64,000 nucleotides of DNA from contig JAHQRK010000017.1 of assembly GCA_019828595.1 (NCBI GenBank), positions 1,054,001 to 1,118,000 on the forward strand, given 5' to 3'. Positions 44,077 through 53,240 of this stretch are shown here, piece by piece; positions within the stretch are counted from its first letter, which is position 1; each line of letters starts with the position of its first letter. The notes under the pieces were generated by a model. The model saw only the letters and a program-made list of their open reading frames with translations, searched no databases and was not told where the DNA came from. Made by a program: the position numbers and the translations under genes. This stretch comes from Aphanomyces cochlioides. Its lineage: Eukaryota > Oomycota > Saprolegniomycetes > Saprolegniales > Verrucalvaceae.

Positions 44077-45918
44077 CTACTCTGGTCCACAAGAATTGCA
44101 ACATTATTTATACTTGATTAATGTATATGAACATGTCAATATTTATATGGAGTTTTGTATGCAACCTCGAAACTGAATATCGACCCGGGAAAATAAAATT
44201 TAAATTGACATTTATATTACATCAACTTGATCTAGGGAATTCAGGTGGTCGATAGCATTCCTGTAGATGGCTGGACTACAATCAACATTATAAGTTGAGA
44301 GGTCATGGATCACAGCATCCTTTTTCATGTGTGGCAGCTTGTAGTTATTGCCACCACCGACTTCCATTGAACACTCCATAACCTTTTGCAAGGTTATAAA
44401 GGTTTTAGCCAGTGTAATCACTGGCAACTCAAAGAAAGCTTCTTGTACAGCATCAATTAACTCGTCAATTGACCGAGTTCTCTTTTGATGCTGCAGACAT
44501 TGAATAGCGTTAAAAAAACCTAAATCTAACACATTGAAATATGGGCTGTTTGGTGGCTGAGTTTCAATCTCGGCGAAATCAAACCCATTAGCACGCAAAA
44601 ATGCAGTTGTCAAACGCTTGTGGGGGCTCGCGTTGTCGTGCTGTAATAGCACGCCACGTTGGAGACAACCTCGTGGGAACTTGGTCTTGATGGCTGGCAG
44701 GACATTCTTGACAACAGAGTCAACATATGCCGCAGAATCCACATTGACGGTGGTCGTAATCATTGTTCCTCGAGGCCGATTTTTGCTGTTCCGGGCCGCT
44801 GGCAAACGTTGTACGAAGGGTCAAATGCTCAGCTTCCCATCGAACAAGCGCTTGGTGTGTGGGTCGTGACGTGGACGCGCGACGGCCGCAAGAAACATCA
44901 CTTTCGTGATGAACCCTTTGGACTTTGTAGCACGCAAAGCCAGCTCTTCATCGTCATACACATAAAAAGTTTTCTTGACCTTTGTCAAGAAGAACCATTT
45001 CTCGTCGAGATGTACGCGATCGTACATGTTGTCAAAGAAATGGTTCCCTCTCGGCGAAGGTCGAAGAAACATCAATGCAAATTGGAGGCGTTGAATCTTG
45101 TTCGTCGCGGTTAGCATGGGCTTGACATAACTCGAGCGTGCCTTGAGCTTTTTGGATTCCTTCATGTGTCGCAGGATTGTTGTTTTCGGAACGCCGCTTT
45201 GGGCGGACAGAGAGCGCAGGTTTTGTCTGTCTTCGTGATCAACAGACTTGATTGCTGCTTCAATGGCTTCTGGTGAGCGTCGTCTTTGCTTGCCACAATT
45301 GCCTAAAATATCGTACTTGTGAGAATTAATATCTTTGGCAATGAATAAGTTTGGTATAAATATTTATTTTAAGAGGTCATACCGTGCATTTTGGCGAGAA
45401 CGTCGATCTCTGGATCACCCCGACTGAATGAGTGCTGCGCACGCGTCCACAGGCGATATATTGTTGTGCGGTGGCATTGCATACGATGGGCAACTTCCTT
45501 TATGGTTCCGTACGGCAGCTTGTTGCTCACCGTTGCTCTCAAGAGCATTTCGTAGGCTTGGCGTCTCTCCACTGGCGAGAGGTTTCTTGCCAGGCTTACG
45601 CGCTCAGTGGATGGTTGTGTCTCATTCCAAGGTGAGCACGACATGTCCAGAAGCAAGAGGAACCACTGCACTTGTCGGTTAGCCGTAAAATTTAGCACTA
45701 AAGCTCTGGCGAAAAAAAGAGACCATGGCACAAGTGAGTCGACAACTTTGGCGGCTCATTTTTCGCGCCAGAGAACGAATTTGCACTATCAAAATACAAC
45801 CAATTAAAGAGCAGATCTTGCGCTTTTCAGCGCACCAATCACATTTATCATATCTGTATTTTTAGAAAAATCCCGCCAATCCAAACACAAATGGTGCAAT
45901 TCTTGTGGACCAGAGTAG
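44077..45918 (-). mobile_element. Mariner element with near-complete transposase (inner)
   Basis: The ends CTACTCTGGTCCACAAGAAT and its complement match over about 24 bp or more and are flanked by TA (44075-44076, 45919-45920). Length is 1842 bp. The inner and outer elements share the CTACTCTG start, so they belong to related families. Confidence 0.88.
44212..45644 (-). pseudogene. Mariner transposase with one in-frame TGA
   Basis: Exons 45644-45383 and 45302-44212 join across an 80-bp GT-AG intron into 450 codons. The N-terminus holds two HTH-type regions (EVAHRMQCHRTTIYRLWTRA; SGVPKTTILRHMKES). Catalytic Asps are in VHLDEKWFF, LQHDNASPH and FNVLDLGFF, with 36 residues between the last two by my count. 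The mariner copy at 56841 has 39, the spacing typical of plant and oomycete DD39D mariners. The only lesion is TGA at 44821-44823, where the sister copy has Trp (GVWPF). One base change separates it from an open frame. Confidence 0.8.
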
Positions 45919-46565
45919 TAATCCAAATGTTGCTCATAATGCGGACCAGAGTAGTATTCCATGAAGGGAAGAAAATTGGCCTTCCGAGGGGATTTCAACA
46001 GAAAACCCCGAGTGTCTCTATTGTGCTTTATCAGTGTCGAAGGGTTAGTAGAGACGTTTGAGGCCGAAGGCACTTTCGACAGATCCAAGTTTATTGAGTG
46101 CTGTCGTCATCACGCTCATTCTGGCATGTCAGTCCGCCAATATCCTGGAATTGGTTCCCTTTGGATTTTGGACGGAGCACGGATCCACTGCCATGCCAAC
46201 ATTGTTTACTATTTGCGCTCTCTTGGCATTATCCCGATTTTCCTCCCTGCGTATTGCCCTTTCTATAACCCAATCGAGGTTATGTTTGGGCTGATGAAGA
46301 AGGCGTTCCGGCGCCAATATGTTGAAGGCTCCCAAGTGCCACTGAGCCATGTGATTGCAAATGTGATTCAAGACTTTTACGTCTAAGACATGACAAATAT
46401 TTGTCAGCATTGTGGCTGGGATATCACGGGGGTGTTTAATCCTGAGCATGCTTTGAATCATGACCAAGTTATCATTGATGGCGCTACTCAAAATGTTTCC
46501 GATCTCTTAGAGTATGACGAACGTCTAGACCTCGATGAATGCATAGTAAATGAATAAGGTTAAAG

Positions 46566-47605
46566 CTAACATGCATGATCAATGTCCTCTTGATTTGGAA
46601 TTCCAGAAAGCGCAATCACTACTCGCGCATCGTCAGGGTTTATGGCAATATCATCACCCATTGCTCGAACAATTTCACGATGCTTGTCCAAAACGTCACG
46701 TAAACTGGCAAGTTCAGTTTCAACCACCGAGAATTTGCGCTGAATTGACATCACACTCGCTTCGACTGCATCGATAACCTTCATTGCCATCTTCACACCT
46801 TTCTGAACTCGCAACAGACGAGCTTCTGCAGCGCTTGATGTGGGCTGAAATTCTCGGACTAATTGAGAAGGTGGTCCATCCTTGACAAACATGGGAGCGC
46901 TGTTCTTTTTTTGTTGGACAAGCCATGAAGCCCATAATCGCCATTGAATCTCGTGTGCCACCAAGTGGCCACCCCATTCGTCTTTTAAAGCAGCAATCAA
47001 AGACTGAATCAGGGCTTCAGCGGCGGCACCAGCACGATCGACTGCGCTTGGCTCCAAGCATTGCGATAGAAATTCTTCCAATTCAGGGGCTTTGGTAATT
47101 GCGTTGCCATATTTGAGTAACCAAGTATCTTCTCGGTGCTTGTTGACGTATTTTCTGTCATTCGAGCTTTGCCATGGATTGATTTGACGGGACGATTGCA
47201 AGCGCATCGATATGTAATTGTGGAACATGTCGATCGTGGGGTCAGACTCAGCCAGAGACCAGGTTGGTGGTTCACCACTAAATGTTGCCAAAGGCTGGAG
47301 GTGCCGACGACTCATTTCCCACAACTTGTCTTTCACTTCGTCCCATGAGTCGGCTTCGATAGTGTGCTTTCCAAGAAACTTCGCTGTGTTGACCCGCTGA
47401 TTGACTGTGTCCTTGAAGCGTACGTCCACTTGAATCCTGATAAGAGCGGGGTGGGTGCGAAGCTCGCGCTGTGCGGTGGTGTTTGAAGGGGAATATCGTC
47501 CTCAGCTATGCTTTGCAGCTCCGTGAGCCGAGGGCTTCTTCTAACTGGTGGTGTCAGCCAGGATTCAGGGCGTTCGCGAGGTGTTGCAGGGCTTGAAGGG
47601 CTCAT
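46566..47605 (-). pseudogene. Second ORF beside the Tc1-like gene, frameshifted
   Basis: The N-terminal frame from the ATG at 47605 (MSPSSPATPRERPESW..., with a PVRRSPRL basic patch) changes frame once near 47460-47480 and continues to 46566. The total is about 345 residues. The protein is mostly helical, with a Leu-rich coiled-coil-like end (SVVETELASLRDVLDKHREI). It ends 8 bp from the convergent Tc1-like gene, which suggests both belong to one element. I do not recognise the protein family. Confidence 0.45.
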
Positions 47606-47646
47606 TCTTGCTTACATTGTTGAATCGATTGTCGTGTTCGGTGGAT

Positions 47647-47674
47647 TATCCGGATGAGATTACATCCGGATAAC
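47647..47674. promoter_or_regulatory. Paired ATCCGGAT dyad
   Basis: TTATCCGGAT, 8 bp, ATCCGGATAA. It lies about 300 bp upstream of the GBP-like gene start. Function is inferred from recurrence only. Confidence 0.3.
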
Positions 47675-47975
47675 CACAACAGTGTTTTATAAACTGCATG
47701 CTTCTTTCGCTTCTCACAAATTTTGGTGAAAATGACAATATTCTATTTTTTCAATAATAGAACATGGACATTTTTTTACTCTATAGAGCCAATCAAGCTT
47801 GTCAATCAAGAATGAAATAAAATACATTATATTTAGTTTCATTGTTAATGTATTTTTTAATAAATACATTATGTTATGCGAGCCTTTCGATGGGTGGCAT
47901 TGTAATTTTAAGTACGCCCGAAATGAGGTACATTACGTTTATCCGGCTTTTGGTTACACAACCCTGCGAATCAAG

Positions 47976-50336
47976 ATGGCAAGCAAGGCGGCAGGTCCCG
48001 CCGCCAGCGAAGTAAACTTGACGCTCGTGCCTTTCTGCACGGAAGATGCGAGTGGGAACTGGGTCATCAATGAAGCCATCATGCAAATGCTTATGGACGA
48101 AGAAGTGGCGCTCCGTCAAGTGGCCTTGGCTGTCGTGCTTGACTTGCCATCTGCTGATGCGACTCCACCTGGCGACGGGATCGATAAAGGGCTCTTTATC
48201 GTCAAAGATCCCATTCACATCAGCGAGGAAGGGAATTTGACATTTCTTCTCGTCTTGCGCAATGTCAACTTAGTCAAGAAGCCTCAATGGGCTACGCTTG
48301 CACTCATTTTGGCATCCCATGCGATCTTTGTCCGCGAGGGACATGTTTACTCGAGCGGCTTTGAGAACCTCCGCTTCTTGTCCAATCTCCTCGATGTCGA
48401 AATGCTCTTTGAGGAAGACTTCGACCCTGAATCAAGCGCACAAGTGCTCAAACGCCACATTCCAAAGTTGACTTACGTCGTCGTCGATGTCGACAAGAAG
48501 GAATTGGGCGGCGATTCGTTCCCTGCTTACTTTGAGAAAGCTCTATCAACGCCAAATGGGAAATACGACTACTCGACCATGATGCTCATCCAAAATATCT
48601 TTTCCTCCCGCGATTGCTTTGGCATCAAGACCACCATGTACAAAACCGCTGGCGCGCCACACACCGCCACAAAAATCCTATCTGTCGCTGGTGAAGCTAC
48701 GACCAAGCCATTCTTCGGACGTCTGTTGAACTGCAGCGTCCTCGCCCAACTCATCTACGAGATCATCCCAGTCTTGTCGGCTGGCCAAAGGCAGCTCAAC
48801 CTGCGCCGAGCTTTCTTTGACGTCTCCCGAAACGTGTGGACACGCTTGACCGAGTCCGTCTACGGCACATACGCCGACTGGATGCATGCCAAGATCCTCC
48901 CGTACGATCCCGTCAAGATGGACGCGTCGTATGTGGTCGATTTGACCGAAATCAACCTCGGCATCAAGAAGAGCGACGACGAATTCCACGTGATCGATCA
49001 TGGCCAAGGCGATCATTCTGTCTTCGACGAATACGGAAACCTCAAGAAGACTAAAGCTATCGCGCCACCGCCAGATGCGTCGCTCGATGTTGGCATTCTC
49101 CAGTTCCTCAAGAAGAAAAAAGGTCTTCAACGCCAGCCATCTATGGCCGTCGTGCGTCCTGCGCAAGACAACGAAGACGTGCTCGTCGAGCCGTACTTTG
49201 AGCGCATCCGAGCGTACCAAGTGCCCGTCAAGTACATCCAGAACCAACCGCGGGAGAAAATGCCACTCGATGCGCGCCAGCTCGCGGCTCGCCATGAAGA
49301 TTGCGTCGACCTCGCTCAAGCTCAGCTGGAACCTTTTACTTCGCTGTCCATTCGAGGCCAGGACGAAGTTTTCACTGGAAAATGGAGTTTTGAAGGCGCG
49401 CGCGGCGTTCTCGAGACCTCGCTGGCGTCGCTCCGCCGTGAATTTGAAGCCGCCAACGTCGCAGCATCGACGGCATTCTGCACAAAACTAGTGCGATATC
49501 TCCACAACGTTGTCATTGAAAAGACGCACGCCGACGACGTCTCGACATCGCAATCCAAGCTCATGGTATTTCTCATCGCCTACCGTGGCAACATTGAAGC
49601 GCTAGTGTCGCAGTACCGCTTCCTAGCCAAAGGTCCTGCCGCCGACGCCGTCCTCGCTGGTTTCCTCCAAGCTGTGGTGCCGCGCCAGATCCATAAAGCC
49701 GTCTTCGCCGCGCATAAGACATTCGAAGGCCAACAAGCCAAGCTCGTGGATGCGATCGCGAGTGGCAAGCAGACGCTTGTTGAGCTCAATCAAAGCCTCG
49801 CCGATTCCAATGGCGTCCGCGCGGACTGTCTCCGCCGCGAGATGGAGAACCAGCGGCTCGTCGATGAGCGCAAGGCCGACCAAGCGCGCATGATCGAAAG
49901 CTCGATTATGGAAACGCAGCAGCAGATTGACCGCGCGCTTCGGGAGAAGGATGCGCTCTTCGCCAAGACGGTCGAGACGACGCAAGCGACCGCCGCGACT
50001 GTCGAGATCATCGCCAAGAAGCCGAAAGAGTTTTCGGGCTATCTCTTCCGTCAAGAAGGCGCGGGACTCCTCGGGAAGAAGTGGAAACAGTCGTTCTTCG
50101 TGCTCAAGGACGGCCGCTTCCTCTGCTTCAAAGCCAAGTCGTACTTTGAAGAAGGCCGCGAAAGCATGGAGCCGCCCATCAATGTGTCGGGCTACACTGT
50201 CTTGGAATCCCGCAACCATGGGAACGAATTCAAGTTGGCGCCGCCGACTGCCGGGAGAACGTTTTGTTTCCGCGCGCCGACCGACGAAGACAAGCAAACG
50301 TGGGTCCAAAAGTTTAACGAAGCGAGTAATTACTAA
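47976..50336 (+). CDS. GBP-like protein with C-terminal PH domain, GTPase probably inactive
   Basis: The protein is 786 aa without introns. The frame is open further upstream (47799), but the AT-rich upstream residues look like leader, and GC-rich coding begins at ATG 47976 (MASKAAGPAASEVNL). Residues about 15-330 follow the guanylate-binding-protein G-domain layout, with LTYVVVDVDKKELGG and LIQNIFSSRDCFGIK where GBPs have the LTWVLRDF and R-DCF motifs. The P-loop expected near the start is replaced by a segment with no GxxxxGKS. A long helical middle includes a coiled coil (about 615-680). A PH domain fills about 690-786 (FSGYLFRQEG...KKWKQSFFVLKDGRF...WVQKFNEA). It probably acts as a membrane-binding scaffold. 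It ends 19 bp from CEP19. Confidence 0.75.
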   Translation: MASKAAGPAASEVNLTLVPFCTEDASGNWVINEAIMQMLMDEEVALRQVALAVVLDLPSADATPPGDGIDKGLFIVKDPIHISEEGNLTFLLVLRNVNLVKKPQWATLALILASHAIFVREGHVYSSGFENLRFLSNLLDVEMLFEEDFDPESSAQVLKRHIPKLTYVVVDVDKKELGGDSFPAYFEKALSTPNGKYDYSTMMLIQNIFSSRDCFGIKTTMYKTAGAPHTATKILSVAGEATTKPFFGRLLNCSVLAQLIYEIIPVLSAGQRQLNLRRAFFDVSRNVWTRLTESVYGTYADWMHAKILPYDPVKMDASYVVDLTEINLGIKKSDDEFHVIDHGQGDHSVFDEYGNLKKTKAIAPPPDASLDVGILQFLKKKKGLQRQPSMAVVRPAQDNEDVLVEPYFERIRAYQVPVKYIQNQPREKMPLDARQLAARHEDCVDLAQAQLEPFTSLSIRGQDEVFTGKWSFEGARGVLETSLASLRREFEAANVAASTAFCTKLVRYLHNVVIEKTHADDVSTSQSKLMVFLIAYRGNIEALVSQYRFLAKGPAADAVLAGFLQAVVPRQIHKAVFAAHKTFEGQQAKLVDAIASGKQTLVELNQSLADSNGVRADCLRREMENQRLVDERKADQARMIESSIMETQQQIDRALREKDALFAKTVETTQATAATVEIIAKKPKEFSGYLFRQEGAGLLGKKWKQSFFVLKDGRFLCFKAKSYFEEGRESMEPPINVSGYTVLESRNHGNEFKLAPPTAGRTFCFRAPTDEDKQTWVQKFNEASNY

Positions 50337-50355
50337 GTTGTTGTCACCGTCCTCC

Positions 50356-50817
50356 TCATCCATCGTCGTCGTCATCCCAATCGCTCGCTTCTGTCGGCTT
50401 GAATTCGATCTGTTTGTCGTATTCGTAGCCAGGATCGCCAGGTTTGACGACATGTGCGCTGAAGACGGTGTACATTTTGTCCTTGACGAGCCGGAGTTGC
50501 GACTCGGACACTGAATTGTAGTCCGCTGTCGGGAGATTTGCCAGCGGTTTGGCTTTTGCAAGGAGCTTCTGCACCACGCGAGTGAGCTGCGCACTCGAGA
50601 CGTCGTCTAGATACGCTGCATGGTCGAGTTGAAGTGCGCGAACAATCGCCCCGACGTCCTAGAAGATACGAAAATATCGCCATGACGATGGACGTACTGA
50701 GTGCTTGGATATGTAAGCGCCCATGGAGATTTCATGGAGATACATCTTGCTTCCGCATTTGAATTCTATCGAGAGCAACGCCGGCGAGAAGCGGATTCCG
50801 AGTCGAAACGGTTCCAT
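50356..50817 (-). CDS. CEP19: CEP19-like centriole/basal body protein
   Basis: Two exons, 50817-50698 and 50658-50356, encode 140 aa. The pattern matches animal CEP19: an N-terminal LGIRFSPALLSIEF (human has IRF-PPAIILIYE), then a Y-LDDVS-QL segment where CEP19 has YLEQVS-QLEKL, and a C-terminal DPGYEYDKQIEFKP...SDWDDDD where CEP19 has DPNFVYDIEVEF...GWD. CEP19 recruits CEP350/FOP and RABL2 at the basal body during ciliogenesis. Presence fits an organism with flagellated zoospores. Its ATG is 64 bp from that of the divergent glyoxalase II gene. Confidence 0.8.
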
Positions 50818-50881
50818 CACCAGGTAGTTCGAATTCAAGCCAATTGAAACCGTCGACGTCAATCTACGGTGAACGTCGAAG
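50818..50881. promoter_or_regulatory. Very short bidirectional promoter region
   Basis: Only 64 bp separate the start codons of CEP19 (-) and glyoxalase II (+), so both core promoters and leaders overlap here or lie inside the neighbour's coding region. I see no TATA box. An initiator-like element cannot be fixed by eye. Confidence 0.5.
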
Positions 50882-52018
50882 ATGCTGCACTTGACAAGAC
50901 GCGCGGGACTTCTCCGTGGCTTTCTAGCAGGTCCAACAAGACGTCCAACTGGTCTCTTCAGCACGAATCCCACTGGATCTGCGGCTTCAGCAGCTCCTGG
51001 AAGCACCAGCGGAGGAGCAGCCAAGCCAAAGAAGTCCAAAGTCCCACAACGATCGGATCCCCATCTCCGTGTCCGCCTCGTGCCCATGTTCGATGACAAC
51101 TACGGCAAGGACAAGGAGGCCGCTTGCACGGCTTACATGGCTCTCTCTAGGCTATTTTGTGATTGACGAAGCGAATCAACATGTCGTGGCGGTCGATCCC
51201 GCGCAGCCGAGTATGTTTCTCCCTGCTTTGGAGGAAGAATTAAGCAAGAGCGGGCGTGAATTCCTCGGCATTCTCACGACTCATGGCCATGCGTACGTCT
51301 CTCTTCCTTATCTCTTTCTTACTTGGACAGCGACCACACGGGCGGGAATGAAACCCTCGCGACAAAATACCCCGACATTGCGGTCTACGGTCCCCACAAC
51401 GAAGTCATTCCAGCGTTGACAAAACCCATGCGCGGCGGCGAAGAATTCAAACTCGGCGCCATGTCGGTCGAAGTTTTGTCCGTGCCATGTCATACCAAAG
51501 GCCACTTGGCGTATGTCGTCTCGGGGGATCCAGATACACCACCATTGCTTTTCCCAGGGGATACGCTCTTCATTGGCGGCTGCGGTGCGTCTCTCTTCCT
51601 ATGATGTGACGATGGACCGACCACTTTCTAGGACGCTTCTTTGAAGGCACGGCAGAAGACATGTATCATGCGCTCTACGAAGTCTTGCTGCGATTGCCCA
51701 AGGAAACCAAAGTCTACTGCGGCCACGAGTACGTCCTAGCGCTCTTCATGACGAGCTCATGCACGTAGATACACGATGTCCAACTTGCGCTTTGCATTGA
51801 GTGTCGACCCGACAAACGCCGCGCTGCGTGAAAAGATCAACTGGGCCAAGCTACGTCGATCCAAGAACTTGCCGACAATTCCATCCACGCTGCGGGAAGA
51901 AATGACGTACAATCCCTTCTTGCGTGTCCATGACGATGCCATTATCAATGCGGTCGGCGGCACGGACCCCGTCGCGGTCTTAGCCAACCTGCGTCGAAAG
52001 AAAGACAGCTTCAAATAA
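50882..52018 (+). CDS. Glyoxalase II (hydroxyacylglutathione hydrolase), probably mitochondrial
   Basis: Five exons encode 321 aa: 50882-51104, 51151-51292, 51331-51584, 51632-51728, 51769-52018. The first intron is GC-AG (TACG|GCAAGG...CTCTAG|GC); without it the canonical FDDNYGYFVID cannot form. The enzyme hydrolyses S-lactoylglutathione to lactate and glutathione in methylglyoxal detoxification. Binuclear metal ligands are visible: THGHADH, His in [11 protein letters not shown], Asp in [12 protein letters not shown], His in YCGHEYTMSNL. The first 60 residues are rich in Arg, Ser, Gly and Pro ([14 protein letters not shown]...), typical of a mitochondrial presequence. It converges on the Mpv17-type gene, 21 bp away. 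Confidence 0.93.
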
Positions 52019-52039
52019 GACCACGACAACGATTCAGCT

Positions 52040-52683
52040 CTATTGAACTCGAGATGAAGTTGCAAGTTGATGGCGTTCTCGTAGTAGCTCGAGTCGGTTG
52101 TTGTGGTCATGACGATTGGAAAGCCAGGAGAGCCATGTCTTGTGGATAAACGAGAAGCACGCGACAAAGAGGATCTTGGAATGTTGCGGCACACACCAAA
52201 AGTTGACGAGTTGGGCAGGCGTCCAAAACAATACAGAGCCAAAGGAGGCCTCGAACCACTCGCGCTCTAGCTGTACGCGCGTCTCATCTAGACTTTTGCC
52301 CTTGACGCTGTTCGTGATCAAGTAGAAAGATGGAATGAGCGCGATGGGGGTATGCACGTAACAGTCGACGAATGTTTGGATTACGACCGTTCGTGGCGTC
52401 GGCTTCGTTCCCATGACCTTGTCAAAGTAGAGATACAAACTCTTGCATGGTCCTCCGTAATAGAGCAATCCAAAGAGCGCCTACCACTCGTCATAAGCTC
52501 GAGTTGATCGGTCAGTCTTACCAATCCGGCAGTGCGCGACCAGTCGTAACCGGTATCGTTCTCCCCTGGAGGTTGAAGAATCGTCTGGCATGTTAAATCC
52601 GCCGACGTGAGCACTGTACAAGCTGTCGCTCCCGCCACGAGCCTCGGATATTTCGTGCTCACCGCCTTGTACCAGGCCCGCAT
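52040..52683 (-). CDS. Mpv17/PMP22 family membrane protein
   Basis: Two exons, 52683-52522 and 52480-52040, encode 200 aa from the ATG at 52681-52683 (MRAWYKAV...YPRLVAG). An upstream frame extension has no ATG. Family hallmarks are present: YPRLVAGATACTVLTSADLTCQTI at the N-terminus (shown as YPRLVAG and DLTCQ), GP-SLYLYFDKVMG, and the C-terminal WTPAQLVNFWCVPQ-SKILFV...TWLSWLSN. Family members are four-helix proteins of the mitochondrial inner membrane, peroxisome or vacuole. The substrate is not established. The C-terminus is charged. Confidence 0.92.
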
Positions 52684-52735
52684 TTGCGCAAATTCTTCAA
52701 TTTTTTTCAACGAAGATGATGAGATCTTAGAAAGT

Positions 52736-52760
52736 CATCCGGATAAAGTATTATCCGGAT
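52736..52760. promoter_or_regulatory. Paired ATCCGGAT dyad upstream of the Mpv17-type gene
   Basis: CATCCGGATAA, AGTA, TTATCCGGAT: a potential 10-bp stem with a 4-nt loop, 53 bp upstream of the start codon on the minus strand. Confidence 0.38.
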
Positions 52761-52916
52761 TCGTGTCCACAGAAATCATTGAAGAAAGTACCGACCCCAA
52801 TCGACGTTGGCGCCACTTTGGTGCGGCCATGAGGGTCGCTATGGGAAATAAGTAACATTCCGCGACACAAGGAAGGAAAGGAGGCGTGGAGAGCTAAAAT
52901 TTTGGTGCTAGGAATC

Positions 52917-53156
52917 TCAACGTTGTGAAATTGCTAGCCAAGTCGTGAGGTTTGACGACAAATTTCGCTTGCGCAGTCGCCGATCAACAGCATGGACACA
53001 CTGAGAGGGATGGCTGCATGAGACGCCAGCAGTGCTCTCAGGTTGGGATAGAGACCATTTGACGTGAGCTGCATATGAGAGAGACTTTTCCACGACGGGC
53101 CAGATGAGTCGAGCTAAAAGACAGATTTCATCATCGTCGGAATGCTCACCGAGCAT
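52917..53156 (-). CDS. Hypothetical protein, 79 aa
   Basis: An ATG at 53156 opens a 79-codon frame with an acidic start (MLGEHSDDDEICLLARLIW) and a basic C-terminus. It lies between two genes on the same strand, 84 bp after the end of the fumarylacetoacetase gene. Composition is protein-like but I recognise no domain. It may be chance. Confidence 0.28.
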   Translation of the reverse strand: MLGEHSDDDEICLLARLIWPVVEKSLSYAAHVKWSLSQPESTAGVSCSHPSQCVHAVDRRLRKRNLSSNLTTWLAISQR

Positions 53157-53240
53157 TCGTTCTCGTGTTGTTGAAAGAGTATGAGTCGAAAGTACTTAGA
53201 AGATGGTTGTTAGCAACGTTAATACAAAATGTTCTACTCT

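Larger units (their letters stand above)
43514..45954. mobile_element. Mariner-type non-autonomous element (outer)
   Basis: The ends CTACTCTGCTCC...AGCAACATTTGG and its diverged complement are flanked by TA (43512-43513, 45955-45956). Apart from the element nested inside it, about 590 bp remain with no recognisable gene. Confidence 0.75.
42999..46557 (+). pseudogene. Tc1-like DD34E transposase, split by nested mariner elements
   Basis: The two coding halves, to 43513 and from 45957, join exactly when the inserted element and one TA copy are removed. The first half has HTH-type DNA-binding regions (KHVNTINRWISIYERDGEY) and the first catalytic Asp (QFLDEVSFDH). The second half has the second Asp (WILDGARIH) and, 34 residues later by count, the Glu (YNPIEVMFG), giving DD34E. 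A TAA at 46384-46386 interrupts the frame, which then continues as a plausible C-terminus to 46557. No good ATG start was found. The frame is open from about 42970, right beside the young retrotransposon. The gene is dead. Confidence 0.75.
52684..53240. other. Intergenic region with a paired dyad and one small ORF
   Basis: Contains the ATCCGGAT dyad (52736-52760) and a 79-codon minus-strand frame (52917-53156). Nothing else recognised. Confidence 0.4.

Noticed and set aside
48678..49319. 213-codon minus-strand frame
   Set aside because: Antisense shadow of the GBP-like gene with no domain of its own.
50356..50594. Long minus-strand frame opposite the GBP-like gene (49623-50594)
   Set aside because: It is the GC-rich antisense shadow of a clear PH-domain coding region.
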